A DNA stretch of 64,000 nt from positions 248,001 to 312,000 of the forward strand of contig NZ_QDFV01000005.1 of assembly GCF_003075395.1 (NCBI RefSeq). Direction: 5' to 3'. Below, piece by piece: positions 47,547 through 56,696 of this stretch (positions are counted from its first letter, which is position 1; every line of letters starts with the position of its first letter). The stretch comes from Microbacterium sp. TPD7012 (GTDB taxonomy: Bacteria > Actinomycetota > Actinomycetes > Actinomycetales > Microbacteriaceae). The position numbers and the translations under genes were made by a program. The notes under the pieces are model-generated. The model ran no database searches. It worked only from the letters and a program-made list of their open reading frames with translations, and was not told the DNA's origin.

Positions 47547-47907
47547 CCTTTTTCTCCATTCGATGTATCAGAACCGATGCGGGGCGCTCCTGTCTTTCAG
47601 AAGGTGCCATGCGAAGGACCTCGAAGGTGTGAGGTGCGAGGAGGCGCAGTCGGCTGGGGACATCCGCTCGCTGGGGAGCGCGGATCCGACACGACACCCT
47701 CTGCTCTGGGAGCGCCGCGGCTGGGAGGCCGCGGCGCTCTCGCAGGGCCTCGGCGATCTGGGGACGCCGGGGCCCTTCTGCGTGCCGCCGGATCTTCACA
47801 TTTCTTCGCGCAGGGGTTTGTTGCACCTAGGGTAAAAAGGTCGGCGCACCCCCGGACACATATCCCCGCCTACGTCTATACGCATACTGCGCCGGCATGG
47901 AGGTTCC
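47547..47907. other. intergenic region between the CHAT and CAP genes
   Basis: A 361-base gap. It contains the hairpin at 47710-47739, an inverted GGACATCC/GGATCC stretch near 47657, and a promoter-like region with TAGGGT at 47830-47835 (TTCGCG 17 bases upstream) and TATACG near 47878 just before the CAP gene. I see no gene; the largest ORFs are not supported. Confidence 0.5.
47710..47739 (+). terminator. strong hairpin after the CHAT gene
   Basis: GAGCGCCGCGGC (47710-47721) pairs perfectly with GCCGCGGCGCTC (47728-47739) around TGGGAG: 12 base pairs without mismatch, 163 bases after the CHAT stop. It may end the sigma-protease operon. There is no T tract. Confidence 0.55.
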
Positions 47908-48648
47908 ATGTTTTTCCAACGACTGACGGATCATGCTCGTCGTCACAGCACGTGGTGGAGCGTCGTGAGCGCTCTCCTCGTGATCACCACCTTCTGCGGT
48001 CACTACTCCCTGACCCAGAGCGTCGCGACGCCGGCAGCGGCGCACTCCGCCGAACCGACGGCAGCGCCGACGGCTCAGCCCACGCACACCCCGGAGCCCG
48101 CACCGACCCAGGCACCGAAACCGACGCCGACGCCGATACCGACGGCGGCACCCACCCCTGTCCCGGAGCCCGCACCGGCACCGACCCCTGAGCCGGAACC
48201 CGCACCGGAACCCGCGCCCGAACCCGCACCGGAACCGGCGCCGGTTCCGGTGGCGACGGATGCCGATTCCGCCGCGGCGGCCGAGGTGCTGCGGCTGGTC
48301 AACGTCGAGCGCGCTGCAGCCGGCTGCGCGGCCGTCACGGTCAACCCCGTCCTCGCGGAGGTCGCTCGCGCGCACAGCCAGGACATGGCGGATCAGGGGT
48401 ACTTCAGTCACACGTCACTCGACGGCCGGTCCCCGTGGGATCGCCTCGAGGCGGCCGGCTACTCCGACGGAAGCGGCGAGAACATCGCGGCGGGTCAGAG
48501 CACGGCGCAGGACGTGATGTCGAGCTGGATGAACAGCGAAGGGCACCGCGCCAACATCCTGAACTGCAGCAGCACGACGATGGGAGTCGGCATCGGCCAC
48601 GGCGGCTCGTACGGCATCTACTGGACGCAGGTGTTCGGCCGCTCCTGA
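47908..48648 (+). CDS. secreted or membrane-anchored CAP domain protein
   Basis: 246 residues. An N-terminal hydrophobic segment (about 15-40) serves as a signal anchor, followed by a long Pro/Ala/Glu linker of PEPAP repeats (about 50-110), and a C-terminal CAP/SCP domain: 'LRLVNVERAAAGCAAVTVNP' opens it and DMADQGYFSHTSLDGRSPWD, ENIAAGQS, 'SSWMNSEGHRANILNCSSTT' and 'GVGIGHGGSYGIYWTQVFGR' carry the CAP motifs. It is an extracellular protein of unknown enzymatic role. GGAGG lies 5 bases before the ATG. Confidence 0.9.
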   Translation: MFFQRLTDHARRHSTWWSVVSALLVITTFCGHYSLTQSVATPAAAHSAEPTAAPTAQPTHTPEPAPTQAPKPTPTPIPTAAPTPVPEPAPAPTPEPEPAPEPAPEPAPEPAPVPVATDADSAAAAEVLRLVNVERAAAGCAAVTVNPVLAEVARAHSQDMADQGYFSHTSLDGRSPWDRLEAAGYSDGSGENIAAGQSTAQDVMSSWMNSEGHRANILNCSSTTMGVGIGHGGSYGIYWTQVFGRS

Positions 48649-48679
48649 CGGTCAGCGCTCTTCTCAGGAACGTGCAACG

Positions 48680-48709
48680 AGGGTCCGGGGCCACGCGGCC
48701 TCGGGCCCT
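48680..48709. terminator. bidirectional hairpin between CAP and DeoR genes
   Basis: AGGGTCCGGGGCC (48680-48692) pairs with GGCCTCGGGCCCT (48697-48709) around an ACGC loop, between convergent genes. It has two mismatches in 13. Confidence 0.6.
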
Positions 48710-48723
48710 TGTCGCGCGAGGGC

Positions 48724-49500
48724 TCAGGCGAGCAGTACCTCGTGTCCGGCTTCGCGGAGAGCGTCGACGACGTCGGCATCCGCTCCGGCATCGGTGATCA
48801 CGGTGGGGAACAGATCCACCCCGCCCACGGCGGCGAACGCCACGATGCCGAGCTTGCTGCCGTCGGTGACGACGACGGCGCGGCGAGCGCGCTCGGCCAT
48901 CATCCGGTTCACGGCGGCCTCGCGCTCATCCTGCGTGGTGGCTCCGGCGTCGGCATCCATCCCGTTGACCCCGATGAAGGCGATGTCGAGGCGCACACCC
49001 CGCAGCAGCTGTTCGACGAAGGGACCGACGAGCTCGTAGCTGCGCGAGTGGATCACCCCGCCGGTCACCACGACCTTGATGTCGGGGCGCGTGGCGAGCT
49101 GCGCGGCGATGTTCACGGCATTCGTGACGACGGTGATGCCGCCGTTCGCCGCGAGATCGTCACGGGCGGCGAGAGCCGCCGCGATCGCGGTGGTCGTGGT
49201 GCCGCCCGACAACCCGACGACGGTTCCCGGTGCGACGAGCGCGGCGGCGGCCTGTGCGATGCTCGCCTTCTCATGGGCGCGCAGGTGGCTCTTGTAGCGG
49301 ATGGGCAGCTCGTACGCGACGGTCTGCGCGACCGCACCGCCGTGCGTGCGGGTGAGCAGCCGCTGCTCGGCGAGACTGTCGAGGTCGCGCCGCGTGGTCG
49401 CTGCCGACGCCCCGAACCGGTCCACGAGCTCATCGATCGTGACCTCGCCGGCTTCGGCGAGCAGATCGAGGATCGCGTTGAGCCGCGCCGCCCTCTTCAT
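48724..49500 (-). CDS. DeoR/GlpR family regulator of the sugar-phosphate operon
   Basis: 258 residues. The DeoR HTH is 'ARLNAILDLLAEAGEVTIDE' then LVDRFGASAATTRRDLDSLAEQRLLTRTHGGA. The C-terminal sensor has the isomerase-like GLSGGTTTTAIA and 'GVRLDIAFIGVNGMDADAGA', which binds a sugar phosphate. It is the last gene of the operon that starts at 53208, and overlaps the aldolase by 4 bases (ATGA). It probably represses both divergent units from sites in 53209-53528. Confidence 0.9.
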   Translation of the reverse strand: MKRAARLNAILDLLAEAGEVTIDELVDRFGASAATTRRDLDSLAEQRLLTRTHGGAVAQTVAYELPIRYKSHLRAHEKASIAQAAAALVAPGTVVGLSGGTTTTAIAAALAARDDLAANGGITVVTNAVNIAAQLATRPDIKVVVTGGVIHSRSYELVGPFVEQLLRGVRLDIAFIGVNGMDADAGATTQDEREAAVNRMMAERARRAVVVTDGSKLGIVAFAAVGGVDLFPTVITDAGADADVVDALREAGHEVLLA

Positions 49501-50354
49501 CCCGCCACCGTATCGCTCCCGGTCAGCGCGAAGAGACGCAGCATCCGCGCGGCCTCGGCGGCGAGGGCGTCGCGCGCAGGCGCGAGGTACTTCCGCGAGT
49601 CGACCAGCCGCTCGTCGGCGGCCAGCTTCTCGCGGATCGCGCGCGTGAAGAATCCGTTGAGATGCGTGGAGACGTTGATCTTCGTCATCCCCGCGCGCAC
49701 CGCGGCGGCGATCACGGCATCCGCCACCCCCGACGACCCGTGCAGCACCAGCGGCACGGGCAGAGCGGCGCGCAGCCGGGCGATCAGATCGAGATCGAGC
49801 GAGGCGGTGCGGTCGGTCATGGCGTGCGAGGAGCCCACGGCGACGGCCAGGGCGTCGACGCCGGTCGCGGCGACGAAGGCCTGCGCCTCGTCGGGGTCGG
49901 TCCGGACACCGGGCGCATGCGCTCCATCCTTGCCCCCGACCTCGCCGAGCTCGCCCTCCACGTAGACGCCGGCCGCATGCGCCCGGGCCGCGACCTCCGC
50001 CGTGAGCGCCACGTTCTCGTCGTAGGGGAGCGCACCGCCGTCGAACATCACGGAGCCGAACCCGAGGGCGATCGCCTCGTCGACGAGCTCCGGACGCTCG
50101 GCGTGATCCAGATGCACCGCGACCGGCGTCTGCGCGCGCCGGGCGATCGCGAGCGCGGCCAGCGCGACCGGCTCGAGCCCGCCGTGGTAGTCGGCGCAGT
50201 TCTGCGAGATCTGCAGGATGACCGGAAGCTGCGCGAGCGCCGACGCGCGCACGAGCCCCTCTGCCGTCTCGAGGTGGATGACGTTGAACGCGCCGATTCC
50301 GGTGCCGGCGGCGGATGCCGCGGAGACGAGTTCGCGGGCGGAGACGAGGGTCAC
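49497..50354 (-). CDS. class II tagatose/fructose-bisphosphate aldolase
   Basis: 285 residues. The zinc ligand motif HLDHAE is present, with 'YVEGELGEVGGKDG', VLHGSSG and 'MTKINVSTHLNG' placing Glu, His and the phosphate-binding loop. The family is KbaY/AgaY/GatY/FbaA class II. With the SIS protein and a PfkB kinase in the operon, the substrate is probably tagatose- or fructose-1,6-bisphosphate. The start is GTG at 50354, with GAAAGGA upstream. It is coupled to the deoR-like gene by a 4-base overlap. Confidence 0.9.
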   Translation of the reverse strand: MTLVSARELVSAASAAGTGIGAFNVIHLETAEGLVRASALAQLPVILQISQNCADYHGGLEPVALAALAIARRAQTPVAVHLDHAERPELVDEAIALGFGSVMFDGGALPYDENVALTAEVAARAHAAGVYVEGELGEVGGKDGAHAPGVRTDPDEAQAFVAATGVDALAVAVGSSHAMTDRTASLDLDLIARLRAALPVPLVLHGSSGVADAVIAAAVRAGMTKINVSTHLNGFFTRAIREKLAADERLVDSRKYLAPARDALAAEAARMLRLFALTGSDTVAG

Positions 50355-50365
50355 GAAGGGTCCTT

Positions 50366-51310
50366 TCAGGACGATGCGGGCCGGAACGATGAAGGATCGG
50401 GGTGGGTGACACGGAGCTGCTGCTCGAGCGCGGTCCACTGCGGGGAGATGTCGCCGGCGAGGGGCATCAGCACGGCGGCGGCCGACCATGCCGTGGCCCG
50501 GCGGAGGATCTGCTCGGGGTCGCGGACCCCGGCCGCGTAGAGCACGGCGCAGGCTGCCACGCCGGCGTCGCCGGCACCCGTGGGGTTGCCGGCCAGCGGC
50601 TCGTCGAGACGGGCGTGCACGAGCTCGGATGCCGTGACGGCGAGCATCCCGTCGACACCGAGAGACAGCAGCACCAGTTCGGCGCCGCGGTCGATCAGCG
50701 ATCGCGCGCCCTCGACCGGGTCGGCGATGCCGGTGGCCTCCGCGAGCTCGGCCGCGTTCGGCTTGAGCACGGTCGCGCCGGCATCCGCGGCGCGCAGGAG
50801 CGCAGGACCGGACGTGTCGGCGATCACCGGCACACCGGCATCCTTCCCGACCGCGATCAGCATGGGGAGCAGCGGGTCGGGTGCGCCGGGCGGCAGGCTT
50901 CCGGAGACCACGAGCACTCGCGCGCTGGGCAGCCGCTCAACGACCTCGGCGAGCACCGCCGCCCACTCGACGTCGGTCGGGTTCACGCCGCGCTCGTTGA
51001 CGATCGTCGTGTCGCCGAGCGTCTCGTCGACCACCGCGATGCTGCGGCGGGTCTCGGCGGCGACCGGGACGAGCGCATGCGGGACGCCGCTCGCGCCGAG
51101 CTCGGCAGCGAACTCGTCGCCGACGCGCCCGCCGATCGTCGTGACCGCGAGCACCTGCTCGCCTTCCGCGTGCGCGACCCGCGCCACGTTCAGTCCCTTG
51201 CCGCCCGCCCGGGCGATGCCGGCATCCGCGCGATGCGTGCCACCCTCGACGAGCCGATCGACGCTCCAGGTGAGGTCGAGCGCCGGGTTCGGGGTCACCG
51301 TCAGGATCAC
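50366..51310 (-). CDS. PfkB family 1-phosphofructokinase/tagatose-6-phosphate kinase
   Basis: 314 residues. It starts MILTVTPNPALDLTW, typical of LacC/FruK. The first PfkB signature is GGKGLNVARVAHAEG and the second GNPTGAGDAGVAA with the catalytic Asp. It phosphorylates a ketohexose phosphate before the aldolase. It overlaps the ROK gene by 4 bases. The short gap to the aldolase (11 bases) shows a common transcript. Confidence 0.9.
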   Translation of the reverse strand: MILTVTPNPALDLTWSVDRLVEGGTHRADAGIARAGGKGLNVARVAHAEGEQVLAVTTIGGRVGDEFAAELGASGVPHALVPVAAETRRSIAVVDETLGDTTIVNERGVNPTDVEWAAVLAEVVERLPSARVLVVSGSLPPGAPDPLLPMLIAVGKDAGVPVIADTSGPALLRAADAGATVLKPNAAELAEATGIADPVEGARSLIDRGAELVLLSLGVDGMLAVTASELVHARLDEPLAGNPTGAGDAGVAACAVLYAAGVRDPEQILRRATAWSAAAVLMPLAGDISPQWTALEQQLRVTHPDPSSFRPASS

Positions 51311-52299
51311 GTGAGCTCCCTCGCACGCAGCGCGGCGCCGAGGAGCCCCGCGTTGCCCGAGAGCTCGGCCGGAACCAGTTCCGGGATGCGGTGGAAGCTC
51401 AATCGCGCCGCGAGCCGACCGCGCAGCTCGTCGAACAGCGCGCCGCCGGCGCGGGAGAGCCCCCCGCCGATGACGACGGCCTCGGGGGCGACGACGGCCG
51501 TGAGCTGTGCGAGCGACATGGTCAGCGCGTCGAGCGCCGAGTTCCAGATCTCGGCGGCGACCTCGTCACCGGCGGCGGCACGGGCGATGACGTCCTTCGC
51601 ACCGTCGGGAACCACACCGGTCGCATCGCGGTACCGTCGCGCGATCGCTCCGGCAGAGGCCACCGCCTCGAGGCAGCCGCGGGCCCCGCACGCGCAGATC
51701 GGCCCGTCGGCGATCGGCGAGTGGCCGATCTCGCCCGCGTACCCGCCGGCGGTGTAGGGCACCCCGCCGACGAGCAGAGCGCCGGCGATCCCCGTTCCGA
51801 TCACGAGCACGACCGCGTCGGCGTAGTCGCGGGCACCGCCGAGCCGGCGTTCGGCCCAGCTCGCGGCACGCACGTCATGGTCGAAGGCGACCGGCAGCCC
51901 GAGTCGGGCGGTGGCGAGATCGCGCAGCGGGGAGTCATGCCACCCCAGGTTGCTGGCGAACACGCCGAGTCCGGCATCCGCATCCACGATCCCCGGAACG
52001 ACCAGACCCGCCGCCATCGGCACGACATCGGGGTGCGCGGCGCGGAGTTCGCCCGCCAGCACCTCGAGGCGCTCGAGGAGCACGTCGGTGCGGTCTCCCT
52101 CGGCGACGGGGGTCGGCGTGCGCCGCAGCCCGAGCGCGTTGCCCTCCGCATCGAACAGCGCGGACTTGATGTCGGTGCCGCCGACGTCGAACGCCAGCAC
52201 GGGAGAACCCGCGCCCAGCGTCCGCACGGCGGCGAGTCTCTCGCCCGCAGCGTCGCGCTCGACGTCGGCGACGGATGCTGCGCCGTCAGGTCCGGTCAT
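51307..52299 (-). CDS. ROK family sugar kinase
   Basis: 330 residues. The ATP-binding motif LAFDVGGTDIKSAL is near the N-terminus (about 36-49), and the ROK zinc motif ICACGARGCLEAV near 205-217, with GEIGHSPIADG. There is no HTH, so it is a kinase rather than a repressor. It likely phosphorylates a hexosamine or hexose entering through the divergent ABC importer. It follows the SIS gene after 12 bases. Confidence 0.9.
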   Translation of the reverse strand: MTGPDGAASVADVERDAAGERLAAVRTLGAGSPVLAFDVGGTDIKSALFDAEGNALGLRRTPTPVAEGDRTDVLLERLEVLAGELRAAHPDVVPMAAGLVVPGIVDADAGLGVFASNLGWHDSPLRDLATARLGLPVAFDHDVRAASWAERRLGGARDYADAVVLVIGTGIAGALLVGGVPYTAGGYAGEIGHSPIADGPICACGARGCLEAVASAGAIARRYRDATGVVPDGAKDVIARAAAGDEVAAEIWNSALDALTMSLAQLTAVVAPEAVVIGGGLSRAGGALFDELRGRLAARLSFHRIPELVPAELSGNAGLLGAALRARELT

Positions 52300-52311
52300 G
52301 GATGGATCCGC

Positions 52312-53208
52312 TCATGCATCCAGGATGACGGATCGGGTGAGGTTGCGGGGCTGATCGGGGTCGAGGCCGCGGGCGACGGCCCGGTCGAGAGCGAGGCGGT
52401 GCAGACGCACGAGGTCGGCCATGGGGTCGATCGCACGGTGCTCGAACCGTGCCCCGGTCGCCGTCACCTGTGCGGCGAGTCCCTCAGGAGCAGCGCCGAA
52501 GTGCCAGGTCACGCGGCCGGGAGCGGCGATCGCGATCGGACCGTGACGGTAGTCCATCGAGGGGTAGGACTCGGTCCACGACTGCGAGGATTCCCGCAGC
52601 TTCAGCGCGGCCTCGTGCGCGAGACCGGTCGCCCAGCCGCGACCGAGGAACGTGTACTGCTCGGCATCGCGGAGATCTTCGTCGTCGGTGTCGGCCAGCA
52701 CCGAGGCCGCGTCGGCGATCGCCGCGGTGAGGTCTTCGCCGAGAGAGGCGCGGAACAGGGCGAGCGCCGTGGTCGCGAAGCGGGTCTGCACGACCGAGGT
52801 CTCGTCGGCGAACGGCAGCAGGACGGCCTCGTCGACCATCGAGACGAGCGGCGAAGTCGGGTCGCCGATCACGCCGATGGTCGGGATGCGCCCCTTGATG
52901 CGCTCGACGAGCTCGAGCACCTCGGTGGTGGTGCCGGAGCGGGTGAGTGCGACGACGGCGTCGTACCCCCGATCGACGAAGGCCTCGGAGGCGGCGAAGG
53001 CGTCGGTCTCGCCCTGACCGGAGGTCTCGCGCAGGGCGGCGTAGGACTGCGCCATGAACCACGAGGTGCCGCATCCGACGACGGCGACGCGGGCCCCGGG
53101 GGCGGGAAGCAGACCCTGCTCGGCCTTGAGGTCGGCGGCGGTCGCCCAGGTCTGGGGCTGCGAGTGGAGCTCTTCGCGCATGTGTGCGCCGGGCAGCGAT
53201 TCGGTCAT
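52312..53208 (-). CDS. SIS domain sugar-phosphate isomerase/deaminase (AgaS/GlmS-like)
   Basis: 298 residues with two SIS lobes. 'VAVVGCGTSWFMAQSYAALR' (about 50-69) and 'ALTRSGTTTEVLELVERIKG' are the sugar-phosphate-binding Ser/Thr motifs, and HEAALKLRESSQSWTESYPS belongs to the second lobe. The size and pattern fit AgaS/FrlB/GlmS isomerase-domain proteins that remove ammonia from hexosamine 6-phosphate. The ATG at 53208 has GAAAGG upstream. It is the first gene of the operon and gives the pathway its amino-sugar character. The exact substrate is inferred. Confidence 0.88.
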   Translation of the reverse strand: MTESLPGAHMREELHSQPQTWATAADLKAEQGLLPAPGARVAVVGCGTSWFMAQSYAALRETSGQGETDAFAASEAFVDRGYDAVVALTRSGTTTEVLELVERIKGRIPTIGVIGDPTSPLVSMVDEAVLLPFADETSVVQTRFATTALALFRASLGEDLTAAIADAASVLADTDDEDLRDAEQYTFLGRGWATGLAHEAALKLRESSQSWTESYPSMDYRHGPIAIAAPGRVTWHFGAAPEGLAAQVTATGARFEHRAIDPMADLVRLHRLALDRAVARGLDPDQPRNLTRSVILDA

Positions 53209-53528
53209 CGGGGTGCCTTTCTCGGGCGGTCGTTGCATAGTTGTGATTGTTTAAGGCTTGATTCGATCATAGTATGACGATCAGGAACATCAAGATCAGG
53301 TTTTTCTTGATTTGTTTGTTCCCTTGACAAATAATCGAACAAGTTCCACCACCCCGACGGCGATCCTGCCGTCGAACTCCGAGCCTCGGCTTGAACGATC
53401 GCAGCTGCCCCCGGCGAAGCGATCACCACGCACTGTCGCGTGATCGTGCTTGCGACTGTGCACCACACCCCGTCCGGACACGGCCTCCGCATCCGGAGCG
53501 GACACTCACAGTGAGGAATGCAATACAC
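53209..53528. promoter_or_regulatory. divergent regulatory region of sugar operon and ABC importer
   Basis: A 320-base AT-rich gap between divergent genes. The minus-strand promoter for the SIS gene is TTGATG (53288-53293), a 16-base spacer and TATGAT (53266-53271). A plus-strand promoter for the ABC importer is TTGATT (53307-53312), 17 bases and AATAAT (53330-53335). TTGTTC (53316-53321) and GAACAA (53337-53342) form an inverted repeat over it, and TTTGTTTGTT is a direct repeat, as in DeoR operators. Both transcription units can thus be silenced from one site. Confidence 0.6.
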
Positions 53529-54770
53529 ATGAAGAAGTCACTGCGGTTCGGCGCCGCCGCCATTGCGGCCGTCGCCACGCTCTCGCTCGCTTCGTGCGGG
53601 TTCGGCGGTTCGGCCGGAGACGGCGGCGGAGACGACGCGAACACCATCGATCTCCTCGTCCCCAGCTACTCCGACGGGACGAAGGCGAACTGGGAGACCG
53701 TGATCGAGGGGTTCGAGAAGGCCAACCCCGACATCAAGGTCAAGCTCGAGCTCCAGTCGTGGGACAACCTCGAGAAGGTCGTCTCGACGAAGATCCAGGC
53801 CGGCGAGGCGCCGGACATCTACAACGGCGGTCCGTTCGCCGGCTTCGTCGGCGATGAGCTGCTGTACCCGGTCGAGGACGTGGTGTCCGAGGACACCTTC
53901 GCCGACTTCCAGGACTCGTTCATCAAGAACGCCGAGGTCGACGGCACCGCGTACGCCCTGCCGCTGATCGCCTCGGCTCGCGCCCTGTTCGTCAACAACA
54001 CGCTGCTCGCACAGGCGGGCGCGACGGCGCCGACCGACTGGGACTCGCTGCTCGACGCCGCGACCAAGGTCTCCGCCCTCGGCGGCGGTGTCGCCGGCTA
54101 CGGCATGCCGCTCGGATCCGAAGAGGCGCAGGCCGAGGCGGCCGTGTGGCTGTGGGGCGGCGGCGGCTCGTTCGGCGACGCGTCCGAGATCACGATCGAC
54201 ACCCCGGAGAACCTCGTCGGTGCCGAGCAGATCAAGAAGATGATCGACGCCGGTGCGACGCAGGCCGACCCCGGCTCGACGCAGCGCTCGCCGCTGATGG
54301 ACATCTTCATCCAGGGCAAGATCGGCATGCAGGTCGGCCTGCCGCCGACGGTCGGCCAGATCGAAGAGGGCAACCCCGACCTGGACTACTCCATCGTCCC
54401 GATCCCGACCAAGGACGGCTCGCCGTTCACGCTCGGAGTCATGGACCAGCTGATGGCGTTCCAGAACGACGGCGACAAGGCCGAGGCGATCACGAAGTTC
54501 TTCGACTACTTCTACTCCGCTGACGTCTACGTGCCGTGGGTGCAGGCCGAGGGCTTCCTGCCCGTCACGAAGTCCGGCTCCGAGCAGCTGTCCGGCGAGG
54601 AGGCCCTCAAGCCGTTCCTCGACGTGCTGCCCGACGCCAAGTTCTACCCGTCGACGAACGCCCAGTGGTCCGCTGCCGACGGCGCTTTCAAGTCGCTGTT
54701 CGGTCAGCTGCAGTCCAAGCCGGCTCAGGACGTCCTGACCGAGATCCAGGCGCAGGTCGACGCGGGCTGA
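53529..54770 (+). CDS. sugar ABC transporter substrate-binding lipoprotein (family 1)
   Basis: 413 residues. The signal peptide MKKSLRFGAAAIAAVATLSL with lipobox LASC shows a lipoprotein. The mature part has typical SBP family 1 segments such as 'TIDLLVPSYSDGTKANWETV', 'PDIKVKLELQSWDNLEKVVS' and 'APDIYNGGPFAGFVGDELLY'. It binds a mono- or oligosaccharide, probably an amino sugar, outside the cell. The ATG at 53529 follows GAGGA; the in-frame GTG upstream would precede the signal peptide. Confidence 0.92.
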   Translation: MKKSLRFGAAAIAAVATLSLASCGFGGSAGDGGGDDANTIDLLVPSYSDGTKANWETVIEGFEKANPDIKVKLELQSWDNLEKVVSTKIQAGEAPDIYNGGPFAGFVGDELLYPVEDVVSEDTFADFQDSFIKNAEVDGTAYALPLIASARALFVNNTLLAQAGATAPTDWDSLLDAATKVSALGGGVAGYGMPLGSEEAQAEAAVWLWGGGGSFGDASEITIDTPENLVGAEQIKKMIDAGATQADPGSTQRSPLMDIFIQGKIGMQVGLPPTVGQIEEGNPDLDYSIVPIPTKDGSPFTLGVMDQLMAFQNDGDKAEAITKFFDYFYSADVYVPWVQAEGFLPVTKSGSEQLSGEEALKPFLDVLPDAKFYPSTNAQWSAADGAFKSLFGQLQSKPAQDVLTEIQAQVDAG

Positions 54771-54801
54771 GCCCGCTGAACGGAGAGGTTCGGGTATTCC
54801 C

Positions 54802-55767
54802 ATGAGCCAGACAACAGAGTCCTCGAACCTCGCGGGGGCGGCCACCGGTCGCCCCCGCACTCCGGGCGCCGTCTCACGGCGCACGTCGCGCGGCAAGGAC
54901 CTCGTCCAGGCGCTGCCCTGGATCGCGCCCGCGCTGCTGCTGATCGTCGGCGTGGTGTTCTTCCCCGCCGGGGTGATGTTCTTCAACTCCACGCGCGACA
55001 TCTCCCTCTCGGGCCTCGACAAGGGCTCGGTCGGGTTCGACAACTTCGCGACCGTGTTCGCGTTCGCGGAGTTCTGGCCGATCCTCGGCCGCACGATCAT
55101 CTGGGTCGTCTCGGTCGTCGCGTTCACCGTCGTGATCTCGCTGGGCCTGGCGCAGATCCTGAACAAGGCGTTCCCGGGACGTCAGATCGTCCGCATGGCC
55201 GTGATCGTGCCCTGGGCGGCATCCGTCGTGATGACGACCATGGTGTTCTACTACAGCCTCGAGCCGTACTTCGGGGTGTTCAACAAGTTCCTCTACGACA
55301 TCGGCCTCTCGGACGACGCGGTCGGATACGGGTGGACCAAGAACCCCGCCACCGCGTTCGCCTGGTCGATCGTGATCGCGATCTTCGTGTCGTTGCCGTT
55401 CACGACGTACACGATCCTCGCCGGGCTCCAGTCCGTGCCCGCCGACGCGATCGAGGCCGCGAAGATGGACGGCGCCGGTCCCGTCCGCACGTACTGGTCG
55501 ATCATCCTCCCGCAGCTGCGCAGCGCCCTCGCGGTCGCGATCCTCATCAACATCATCAACGTGTTCAACTCGCTGCCGATCCTCAAGGTGATGACCGGGT
55601 CCATCCCCGGCTACGGGGCCGACACGATCATGACGATGATCTTCAAGTACATCGAGCTGCAGAAGAAGGTCGACGTCGCCAGCGCGCTCTCCGTCGTCGC
55701 CTTCCTCATCGTGATCGTGATCGTCGCGATCTACGTGAAGGTCGTCAAGCCCATGAAGGAGGTCTGA
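54802..55767 (+). CDS. sugar ABC transporter permease (MalF-like)
   Basis: 321 residues with six TMs after a polar N-terminus. The EAA loop 'DAIEAAKMDGAGPVRTYWSI' then ILPQLRSAL is the docking site for the ATPase. A two-gene permease set follows the binding protein, but no ATPase gene is nearby; actinobacterial sugar importers of this class share one MsiK-like ATPase. It ends 3 bases before the next permease gene. Confidence 0.92.
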   Translation: MSQTTESSNLAGAATGRPRTPGAVSRRTSRGKDLVQALPWIAPALLLIVGVVFFPAGVMFFNSTRDISLSGLDKGSVGFDNFATVFAFAEFWPILGRTIIWVVSVVAFTVVISLGLAQILNKAFPGRQIVRMAVIVPWAASVVMTTMVFYYSLEPYFGVFNKFLYDIGLSDDAVGYGWTKNPATAFAWSIVIAIFVSLPFTTYTILAGLQSVPADAIEAAKMDGAGPVRTYWSIILPQLRSALAVAILINIINVFNSLPILKVMTGSIPGYGADTIMTMIFKYIELQKKVDVASALSVVAFLIVIVIVAIYVKVVKPMKEV

Positions 55768-55769
55768 TC

Positions 55770-56696
55770 ATGACCGTGACCGAGACCGAACTCGTCACCA
55801 CCACCGGCCGCGGCGGACGCCCCCTTCCCCCGCTGAACGGCCGCAAACGCCGCTACACCGAAGACCAGGTCACCCTCCCGCGCGTCATCCTCCGCACCGC
55901 CGCCGGGTTCCTCGTCCTCGCGATCTTCGTCCTCCCGTACCTGATCATGTTCTTCGGGTCCGTGAAGACGAAGCCCCAGATCCGCTCCGTCGACCCCACC
56001 TACCTCCCGACCGAATGGCACTGGGAGAACTACCTCACGATGTGGTCGACGCCCGAGACGCCACTGCCGTACAACCTCATCTCGACGATCATCATCGCCG
56101 TGTTCGCGACCCTGCTCGTGCTGCTCGTCTCCCTCCCCGCCGCGTACTACACGGCACGGTTCAAGTTCCCCGGCCGCATGGTGTTCCTGTTCCTCGTGAT
56201 CGTGACCCAGATGCTGCAGCCGGCCGTGCTGACCTCGGGCCTGTTCCGCCAGTTCACGACCCTCGGACTCGGCGACACCTGGGCGGCGATGATCTTCATC
56301 AACGCCGCATTCAACCTCTCGTTCGCCGTCTGGATCATGCACTCCTTCTTCGCCGGCATCCCCAAAGAGGTCGACGAAGCAGCCCAGATCGACGGCGCGG
56401 GACGCTTCACCGTCCTGTTCAAGATCAACCTGCCCCTCGTCTGGCCCGGCATCGTCACCGCGATCGTGTTCACGTTCGTCGCCTGCTGGAACGAGTTCGC
56501 GGCCTCGCTGGTGATCCTGTCCACCGACAAGAACCAGCCGCTCTCCGTCGCACTGACGAAGTTCGTCGGTCAATACGAGACCAGCTGGCAGTACGTGTTC
56601 GGCGTCTCCATCGTCGCCATCCTCCCCGTCGTCATCCTCTTCATGCTCATCGAGAAGCGCCTCGTCGGCGGCCTCACCGCCGGCAGCGTCAAATAG
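55770..56696 (+). CDS. sugar ABC transporter permease (MalG-like)
   Basis: 308 residues with six TMs and the EAA motif 'EVDEAAQIDGAGRFTVLFKI' then NLPLVWPGI. It forms the importer channel with the MalF-like protein. Its stop codon overlaps the stop of the convergent isomerase gene by 8 bases (56689-56696), so no room for a terminator exists between the two genes. Confidence 0.92.
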   Translation: MTVTETELVTTTGRGGRPLPPLNGRKRRYTEDQVTLPRVILRTAAGFLVLAIFVLPYLIMFFGSVKTKPQIRSVDPTYLPTEWHWENYLTMWSTPETPLPYNLISTIIIAVFATLLVLLVSLPAAYYTARFKFPGRMVFLFLVIVTQMLQPAVLTSGLFRQFTTLGLGDTWAAMIFINAAFNLSFAVWIMHSFFAGIPKEVDEAAQIDGAGRFTVLFKINLPLVWPGIVTAIVFTFVACWNEFAASLVILSTDKNQPLSVALTKFVGQYETSWQYVFGVSIVAILPVVILFMLIEKRLVGGLTAGSVK

